From assembly GCA_003552765.1 (NCBI GenBank), contig PUOI01000067.1, positions 1-10,238 on the forward strand: a stretch of 10,238 nucleotides of DNA. Reading direction: 5' to 3'. Origin of the DNA: Candidatus Hydrogenedentota bacterium. GTDB taxonomy: Bacteria > Hydrogenedentota > Hydrogenedentia > Hydrogenedentales > SLHB01. Shown piece by piece: positions 5,387-10,238 of this stretch. The notes under the pieces are model-generated. The model ran no database searches. It had not been told where the DNA came from and was given only the letters and a program-made list of their open reading frames with translations. Both the position numbers and the translations under genes were made by a program. Numbering within the stretch: the first letter of the stretch is position 1; every line of letters begins with the position of its first letter.

Positions 5387-8224
5387 TTACTTCTTCGCCG
5401 CGCTCTTCTTCTTACTGGAACTCTTGCTCTTGCTTGCTGATTTGCTCTTGGCCGCTGACTTGCTCTTGGCCGCGGATTTGCTTGCCGCCTGGTTCTTGGC
5501 TTGACCGCCCTTCTTGCGCGGATTGTCGAGCGCCGCATGAGCCGCCGCCAAACGGGCGATGGGCACGCGGAACGGGCTACAGCTCACGTAATCCAGGCCG
5601 ACGTTGTGACAAAAGATGACGGAGTCGGGATCGCCGCCGTGCTCGCCGCAGATGCCAAGCTTGAGTTCAGGCTTGGCGGCGCGGCCTTTTTCGACGGCCG
5701 TACGCACCAACTGTCCAATCCCTTCCTGGTCCAGACTCTGGAACGGATCGTCCGGAAGGATCTTCTGCTCAACGTAGTAGGGCAGGAACCCGCCGATGTC
5801 GTCGCGGGAGAAGCCAAAGCCCATCTGTGTCAGGTCGTTGGTGCCGAAGCTGAAGAACTCGGCGCGCTCGGCGATCTTGTCCGCCACGAGACAGGCCCGA
5901 GGCACCTCGATCATCGTGCCGACCATGTAATTCAACTTGGCGTTGTATTGCTTGCCCACGTCATCGGCCACCCGGCGAACCAGTTCTTCTTGGTTGTTGA
6001 ACTCGTTCTCGTGGCCCACCAGCGGGATCATGATCTCGGGGAAGACCCGCACGCGATCCTTGGTCAATTCCGCCGTCGCTTCCAGAATCGCCCGCACCTG
6101 CATCTCGGTGATCTCGGGGTAGGCGATGCCAAGGCGGCAGCCGCGATGCCCCAGCATGGGGTTCAATTCGTGAAGCTGCGTCATGCGTGTCTTGATCTTC
6201 TCGACGGGCACGTTGATCTGCTGGGACAAACCCTCGACCTGTTTGTCATCCAGTGTGAGGAACTCGTGCAGAGGCGGATCAAGCAGGCGGATCGTGACGG
6301 GCTTGTTCTTCATCGCCCGCAGGATCTCCTTGAAGTCCTCCTTCTGATACGGAAGCAGCTTCATGAGCGCTTTCCGCCGGGTCGCTTCGTCGTCCGCCAG
6401 GATCATCTCCCGCACATGCACAATCCGTTTGGGATCAAAGAACATGTGCTCGGTCCGCGCCAGGCCGATGCCTTCCGCGTTGAAGGAAAGCGCTTGCTCG
6501 GCGTCCTCGGCCGTCTCCGCATTGGTCCGGACATTAAGCTGGCGAACCTCGTCCACCCACTTCATCAGCTTCTTGTAATAGCGGTTGCGGGCGGGATCCG
6601 CCGGAAGCACACCCACCTTGTCCGCGTAAATCCGGCCGCGGGTGCCGTTGATGGATAGCCAGTCCCCTTCTTTAATCACATGGCCGTCGACGCGAAGTTC
6701 TTTTTTCCGGGCGTCGATATCAAGCGCCGCGGCGCCCACGACGCAGCATTTGCCCCACCCGCGCGCCACCAGCGCGGCGTGGCTGGTCATGCCGCCTTTG
6801 GCCGTGACGATGGCCTCCGCCACATGCATGCCGTGCACGTCTTCTGGCGATGTCTCGTTACGCACAAGCACAACCGACTTGCCTTCCTTCGCCCATTCCG
6901 CGGCGTCGTCGGCGGTGAACACGGCTTGCCCCACGCCGCCGCCGGGACCGGCAGGCAAGCCGTAGGCCAACTCGTGGGCTTTCTCTTCCGCGTTGGGATC
7001 CAACATGGGATGAAGAAGCTCGTCGAGTTGAGCGGGTTTCACCCGCTTAATCGCCGTGGCTTGATCGATGAGTTTCTTTTCACACATCTCCACGGCTATA
7101 CGAATCGCGGCCACGCCGGTGCGTTTACCCGCGCGGGTTTGCAGCATCCACAACTTGCCTTCTTCGATGGTGAACTCAACGTCCTGCATATCTTGATAAT
7201 GCTGTTCGAGCTTGTTCCGGACTTCTTCAAGCTCTTTGTAAACATCCGGCAAGGATTGATGCAGGGTCGGAAGATGTTTGTTGTTGTCGGACTGACTGGG
7301 CTTGTTCAACGGATACGGCGTACGAATGCCGGCGACCACGTCTTCACCTTGGGCATTAACCAGCCATTCGCCATAGAACTGGTCCTCGCCGGTGGCTGGA
7401 TTGCGCGTGAACGCCACGCCCGTCGACGAGTTTTCCCCCATGTTTCCGAAGACCATGGCTTGCACGTTGACCGCCGTGCCCCATTCTTCGGGGATGCCTT
7501 CGATGCGGCGATAGTGCACGGCGCGTTTGCCGAACCAAGATTGAAACACGGCGCGGATGGCGCCCCAGAGCTGCTCCATGGGATCTTCGGGGAACGACTG
7601 ACCCAGGGTGCTCTGGATGATGTCTTTGTACTCTTCGCAGAGCTTCTTGAGATCTTCCGCGTCAAGATCCACATCCTCGGTCACGCCCTTGCGCTGCTTC
7701 ATCGTCTCCATGGCGTGTTCGAGCTTCTCGCGCACAGTCTCGCCTTCTTCCGGCTCAAACCCTTGCGCCTTCTCCATGACGACGTCGGCGTACATGGTGA
7801 TCAAACGGCGATAGGCATCGTAGGCAAAGCGCTCGTCGCCCGTCTTCTCGATAAGGCCCGGCAGGGTATCGGGCGACAAGCCCACGTTGAGCACAGTCTC
7901 CATCATGCCCGGCATCGACATGCGCGCGCCGGAGCGAACAGAAACCAACAGCGGGTTCTTGGGATCGCCGAACTTCTTCTTCATCGTGCGCTCAACCTTG
8001 CGAAGCGCCTTTTCGACCTCCTCGGTCACCGAGTCGGGAACTTTCCCCCCACTCTCGTAATACTCCGTGCATACTTCAGTGGTGATCGTAAAACCCGCTG
8101 GCACCGGAATACCGATGTTCGCCATTTCGGCGAGGTTGGCGCCCTTGCCGCCCAACAACTCGCGCATGTCTCCCCGGCCTTCGGCTTTCCCTCCGCCAAA
8201 GAAATAGACCTTCTTTTTCGCCAT
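5387..8224 (-). CDS. ppdK: Pyruvate, phosphate dikinase with a C-terminal Lys/Ser/Ala tail
   Basis: The enzyme interconverts pyruvate + ATP + Pi and PEP + AMP + PPi in the cytosol, for gluconeogenesis or PPi-dependent glycolysis. At 945 residues it covers the full domain order. The N-terminal nucleotide-binding domain includes FFGGGKAEG and SVRSGA (about 95-100). The swivelling domain has GGMTSHAALVARG with the phospho-carrier His482. The C-terminal PEP/pyruvate barrel has FSFGTNDLTQ (about 791-800) and GICGEHGGDP with catalytic Cys859. I place the start at 8224 because AAGGAG lies nine bases upstream and MAKKKVYFFGGG is the usual family N-terminus; an in-frame ATG at 8254 would add ten atypical residues. 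Residues 903-945 are extra compared with well-known PPDKs of about 875 residues: they contain 15 Lys and no acidic residue. It is a single-gene unit with its own promoter at 8394-8422. No PPDK regulatory-protein gene is adjacent. Confidence 0.97.
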   Translation of the reverse strand: MAKKKVYFFGGGKAEGRGDMRELLGGKGANLAEMANIGIPVPAGFTITTEVCTEYYESGGKVPDSVTEEVEKALRKVERTMKKKFGDPKNPLLVSVRSGARMSMPGMMETVLNVGLSPDTLPGLIEKTGDERFAYDAYRRLITMYADVVMEKAQGFEPEEGETVREKLEHAMETMKQRKGVTEDVDLDAEDLKKLCEEYKDIIQSTLGQSFPEDPMEQLWGAIRAVFQSWFGKRAVHYRRIEGIPEEWGTAVNVQAMVFGNMGENSSTGVAFTRNPATGEDQFYGEWLVNAQGEDVVAGIRTPYPLNKPSQSDNNKHLPTLHQSLPDVYKELEEVRNKLEQHYQDMQDVEFTIEEGKLWMLQTRAGKRTGVAAIRIAVEMCEKKLIDQATAIKRVKPAQLDELLHPMLDPNAEEKAHELAYGLPAGPGGGVGQAVFTADDAAEWAKEGKSVVLVRNETSPEDVHGMHVAEAIVTAKGGMTSHAALVARGWGKCCVVGAAALDIDARKKELRVDGHVIKEGDWLSINGTRGRIYADKVGVLPADPARNRYYKKLMKWVDEVRQLNVRTNAETAEDAEQALSFNAEGIGLARTEHMFFDPKRIVHVREMILADDEATRRKALMKLLPYQKEDFKEILRAMKNKPVTIRLLDPPLHEFLTLDDKQVEGLSQQINVPVEKIKTRMTQLHELNPMLGHRGCRLGIAYPEITEMQVRAILEATAELTKDRVRVFPEIMIPLVGHENEFNNQEELVRRVADDVGKQYNAKLNYMVGTMIEVPRACLVADKIAERAEFFSFGTNDLTQMGFGFSRDDIGGFLPYYVEQKILPDDPFQSLDQEGIGQLVRTAVEKGRAAKPELKLGICGEHGGDPDSVIFCHNVGLDYVSCSPFRVPIARLAAAHAALDNPRKKGGQAKNQAASKSAAKSKSAAKSKSASKSKSSSKKKSAAKK
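5390..5479 (-). repeat. Tandem 18-bp repeat encoding the PPDK tail (five hexapeptide units)
   Basis: Just before the ppdK stop codon, five consecutive 18-bp units encode KSAAKS, KSAAKS, KSASKS, KSSSKK and KSAAKK. The first two DNA units (5462-5479 and 5444-5461) match at 16 of 18 bases and the third matches the second at 14 of 18. The last two are more diverged. This pattern suggests growth by in-frame duplication of a short unit, which could also vary in copy number between strains. Confidence 0.85.
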
Positions 8225-8233
8225 GTTTGATAT

Positions 8234-8239
8234 CTCCTT
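8234..8239 (-). promoter_or_regulatory. Ribosome binding site deciding the ppdK start
   Basis: AAGGAG on the minus strand lies nine bases before the ATG at 8224. It falls inside the stretch that would be coding if the upstream in-frame ATG at 8254 were used. No comparable site precedes 8254, which favours the shorter protein. Confidence 0.8.
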
Positions 8240-8393
8240 GTGATGTTTCCCCACCCGTGGTAACTTGCTGTGAATTAAGCGCGGGCACCCCCATCGCTGC
8301 TGCTTAACAAACGTAGGTTAGGCTACCCCTGCCTTGTTCCGAAGTGAGATGGATCCGAGCAAATCATGCGCCACGATCACGCATCGATTGGGG

Positions 8394-8422
8394 ACTATAC
8401 AAAAGACGCAAGCGTTGTTCAA
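8394..8422 (-). promoter_or_regulatory. Candidate sigma-70 promoter of ppdK
   Basis: On the minus strand TTGAAC (8417-8422) is followed after exactly 17 bases by TATAGT (8394-8399). The -10 box matches consensus at five of six positions and the -35 box at four. Transcription would start near 8387, giving a leader of about 160 bases before the ATG at 8224. This is the best-formed promoter in the window. Confidence 0.65.
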
Positions 8423-8440
8423 ATCATGTTATCACAACGC
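8412..8440. promoter_or_regulatory. Inverted repeat overlapping the ppdK -35 box (possible operator)
   Basis: GCGTTGT (8412-8418) and ACAACGC (8434-8440) form a perfect 7-bp dyad with a 15-base gap. It spans the -35 hexamer at 8417-8422 and reaches about 18 bases upstream of it. The placement would suit a dimeric regulator. No regulator gene is in the window, and dyads of this size also occur by chance. Confidence 0.35.
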
Positions 8441-8498
8441 GCCGCAGAGCACCATGAAGAACGCGTCCGGCGAGGCGCCGTTCGAGTGACATCCCCCG

Positions 8499-8515
8499 AA
8501 AACCGAAGGCTTCGG
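8499..8515 (-). terminator. Weak hairpin terminator candidate after the FAD oxidoreductase gene
   Basis: On the minus strand CCGAA-GCC-TTCGG (8503-8515) is followed directly by TTTT (complement of 8499-8502), about 100 bases beyond the oxidoreductase stop. The stem is only five pairs, so partial read-through toward ppdK is likely if it works at all. Confidence 0.35.
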
Positions 8516-8613
8516 ATTCGCCCACGAAAAGATGTTCCCCCCTCATGAGACCGAACGCGCCCCACCCAAATCGCCCTCATGCTTCAAGGCCACGCGCGCA
8601 ATTTCCCGCCGCC

Positions 8614-10017
8614 TTACTCGTTCTCTTGTATGCTCCCTATCGCCGCCTCGATGTCTCCCCAATCCAACGCCTGCGGCAACACATCATTCGCCGCGGCGAG
8701 CGCGGCCCCAACGCCCGCGGCCTGCCCAAGCTGGGCCGAGTAGCCTGTGATCCGGTAGCTTCCATGAGCATAAAAATCGCCACTAATGCAACGGCCCGCC
8801 ATCAGCAAACCGTCCACGTCCTCCGCGATGAGCGCGCGGAACGGAATGTCGTACGCATCGACAGACACCCGGTAACGGGGCCGGCCTTCGCGGTCATCGG
8901 GAGGCCATAAGTTGTGCACGTTGACCCCATGACGCGCCTCACAAACGGCGTCCTCGTGCCGCGTCCCGTTCTCGAGATCTTGCTTCGTCACGGTATAGCG
9001 CCCGCGGATACGCCGGCCCTCACGTATTCCAATGTGTTCGGCGGTGGCGGCGAGGCGCAGATTGTCCCATGGATGACCCAGGGTTCGCAACGCCTCCACA
9101 ATGTCCCAGACCTCGCGCCGGCCTTGCATGGTTCCATCGGTAAGTTCGTCGGCATTCGTAACCGAGCCCCCATACTCATGGTTGGCCATCAGCATAAACA
9201 TGTCATCCCGCAGATAAAATAAGCGGGGGCCCCGGTACGAAGGCGATACGCCACCTTCTTCAATCGCGTCCAGCAGATTCTGAACCGGACGCTCGCCGAT
9301 TTCCTCACCCAGTTCCCGCACGTACGGTTTCACTTCCTCGGCGTCAATTCCGGTGACGACCGCCAACATGCTCCAGGGCTGCGTTCTGCCATCTTCTGGG
9401 TCGCCCATCTCATAACGGCATCCGGCAAAAGCGGCGACATCGCCATCCCCCGTGCAATCAATAATCATCTTCGCGGGCCAAGCTTCCCGGCCGGACTTCG
9501 ATTCCGTGACCACCATGCGGACGCGCTCGTCCTCGTCCTTCACGGCGGCGGTAATGCGCGAATGCAATCGAACCGCGATGCCTTCCTCCCGGCACATATC
9601 CTCCAAAGCGACCTTCATAGCTTCTGGATGATAGGCGAGATTGCGAGCGTATTGATGCGCCCACCCCATCCCCTCGAGCCGCGCCCGCAATTCTTGAATG
9701 GGCTTGTTGTCCACGGGATATATCCAGCTTAACAGTCCCGAGGTCCAGATGCCCCCGAGGCACCCGTTGTTCTCGATAACACGGACATTCGCCCCGGCCC
9801 GCGCCGCCGCGACCGCCGCGCATATCCCCGCCGGTCCGGAGCCGCACACCAGCACATCCACCATTTCCCCAACTGGGATGTCCCGTTCAGGCTCCCCGTA
9901 CGTATCTCCGGCGCGAAGCCCGGCAACGCCTTGGGCGCCGGCCTGGGTAGGACGTCCTCCCGCGGCCAGGGCCGCGGGGATACTCGAAGCCCCCAGTAAA
10001 AACGTTCTACGATGCAT
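8614..10017 (-). CDS. Tat-exported FAD-dependent oxidoreductase (FAD_oxidored family)
   Basis: This 467-residue flavoprotein starts with a twin-arginine signal (HRRTFLLGA, residues 2-10, then a short Ala-rich hydrophobic stretch and an AGA/Q-like cleavage site near 28-29). It is predicted to act outside the cytoplasm after folding with its cofactor. The dinucleotide-binding Rossmann motif is GSGPAG (59-64), with Glu82 ending the second strand where it would bind the FAD ribose. GCLGGIWTSG (85-94) and IIDCTGDGDVA (185-195) are typical of FAD_oxidored (PF12831) proteins. The C-terminal GRCISGDFYAHGSYR and AQLGQAAGVGAALA segments (about 408-441) complete the FAD site. The substrate is unknown; relatives often sit in carbohydrate-degrading loci. 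The start is firm: AAGGAG lies five bases before the ATG. It lies 65 bases downstream of the aldo/keto reductase on the same strand, so the two are probably cotranscribed. Confidence 0.88.
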   Translation of the reverse strand: MHRRTFLLGASSIPAALAAGGRPTQAGAQGVAGLRAGDTYGEPERDIPVGEMVDVLVCGSGPAGICAAVAAARAGANVRVIENNGCLGGIWTSGLLSWIYPVDNKPIQELRARLEGMGWAHQYARNLAYHPEAMKVALEDMCREEGIAVRLHSRITAAVKDEDERVRMVVTESKSGREAWPAKMIIDCTGDGDVAAFAGCRYEMGDPEDGRTQPWSMLAVVTGIDAEEVKPYVRELGEEIGERPVQNLLDAIEEGGVSPSYRGPRLFYLRDDMFMLMANHEYGGSVTNADELTDGTMQGRREVWDIVEALRTLGHPWDNLRLAATAEHIGIREGRRIRGRYTVTKQDLENGTRHEDAVCEARHGVNVHNLWPPDDREGRPRYRVSVDAYDIPFRALIAEDVDGLLMAGRCISGDFYAHGSYRITGYSAQLGQAAGVGAALAAANDVLPQALDWGDIEAAIGSIQENE

Positions 10018-10082
10018 GACGACTCCTTTTTCCGTGGCCGTCCCGCTTCCGTGTAAGCACGCGGACAGGGCGAGCCGGCTCC

Positions 10083-10238
10083 TTACGTCACTTCCCCGTA
10101 ACGGGGGCCAAGCTCCTCGGCAAGCCGCTCGCCGTATTCGATGATCTCGGCGCGCTCCGTTTCGGAAAGCGGTTCATACGCCAGCGCCATCTCCACATTG
10201 TCGATGGCCTGCTCCACGTTGTACGGGCCAACCACGGC
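10083..10238 (-). CDS. Aldo/keto reductase, C-terminal fragment (cut by window edge)
   Basis: Only the last 51 codons are present; the gene continues beyond the right edge. The fragment opens with AVVGPYNVEQAIDNVEMALA and continues PLSETERAEI. This matches the end of the aldo/keto reductase barrel, where a VxGxxxxEQxxxN segment contributes to NADPH binding and is followed by a PLSxxE helix. It then ends in a charged helix and GPRYGEVT. Such enzymes reduce carbonyls, or oxidise sugars and alcohols, with NAD(P)H in the cytosol. There is no cysteine in the fragment, which argues against the AKR subgroup with a C-terminal ferredoxin-like cluster. The next gene on the strand, the FAD oxidoreductase, starts 65 bases after the stop. 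A related oxidoreductase family with a similar ending cannot be fully excluded from so short a piece. Confidence 0.65.
   Translation of the reverse strand, partial: AVVGPYNVEQAIDNVEMALAYEPLSETERAEIIEYGERLAEELGPRYGEVT

Larger units (their letters stand above)
8225..8613. other. Intergenic region between FAD oxidoreductase gene and ppdK
   Basis: These 389 bases hold, in minus-strand order, a possible weak terminator of the oxidoreductase gene (8499-8515), the ppdK promoter with an overlapping dyad (8394-8440), and a leader of about 160 bases. Inside the leader, AACAA (8306-8310) pairs with TTGTT (8334-8338) around a nested GTAG (8313-8316) with CTAC (8323-8326). That structure is weak, and I recognise no known riboswitch. 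Short open frames on either strand lack ribosome sites and protein-like composition, so I call no gene here. Confidence 0.55.

Noticed and set aside
6680..8230. 516-residue open frame on the plus strand, antisense to ppdK (and a 385-residue one at 5501-6658)
   Set aside because: Both are mirror frames of a well-conserved PPDK; the His- and Arg-rich translations match no family I know.
8366..8548. 60-residue plus-strand open frame in the ppdK upstream region
   Set aside because: It has no Shine-Dalgarno site, is Arg-rich, and overlaps the predicted ppdK promoter on the other strand.
1..10238. A novel defence, mobile or phage system
   Set aside because: No transposase, integrase, nuclease, toxin-antitoxin pair, CRISPR repeat or phage gene was seen; all six genes belong to known metabolic, transport or envelope families.

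Overview
The window carries six protein-coding genes of bacterial type, GC-rich and densely packed. One gene encodes an outer-membrane beta-barrel, so the host has a Gram-negative envelope. A Tat-type FAD_oxidored protein beside an aldo/keto reductase, plus a lysine-rich protein tail, would suit an environmental Planctomycetota/PVC or Hydrogenedentota-like lineage. That placement is inference from gene flavour only, because no rRNA or marker gene is present.

Layout, left to right. A MATE-family multidrug/cation antiporter (132-1565, minus) has a perfect 9-bp inverted repeat over its stop codon. A clear rho-independent terminator (1621-1669, minus) separates it from an AlgE-like outer-membrane porin (1719-3311, minus). 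A 404-bp divergent intergenic region then leads to an AbgT-family inner-membrane transporter (3716-5233, plus), which keeps all five substrate-site residues known from YdaH. A hairpin terminator (5316-5360) lies between the convergent ends of the AbgT gene and ppdK. The ppdK gene (5387-8224, minus) encodes pyruvate phosphate dikinase with an unusual 43-residue Lys/Ser/Ala tail built on tandem 18-bp units. It has a good sigma-70-type promoter about 165 bp upstream. A Tat-exported FAD-dependent oxidoreductase (8614-10017, minus) follows, and the C-terminal end of an aldo/keto reductase (10083 to the window edge, minus) lies just upstream of it in the same direction.

How the genes work together. 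The aldo/keto reductase and FAD oxidoreductase are probably cotranscribed and may act on the same kind of hydroxylated or sugar-like substrate. The porin and the AbgT transporter share a divergent control region, so coordinated passage of a small anionic solute across both membranes is possible but unproven. PPDK (pyruvate to PEP) and the MATE pump look like independent transcription units. I found no rRNA, tRNA, insertion sequence, CRISPR array, phage gene or defence system. Most of the window is ordinary chromosomal housekeeping and transport DNA. The least ordinary item is the repetitive basic tail on PPDK.
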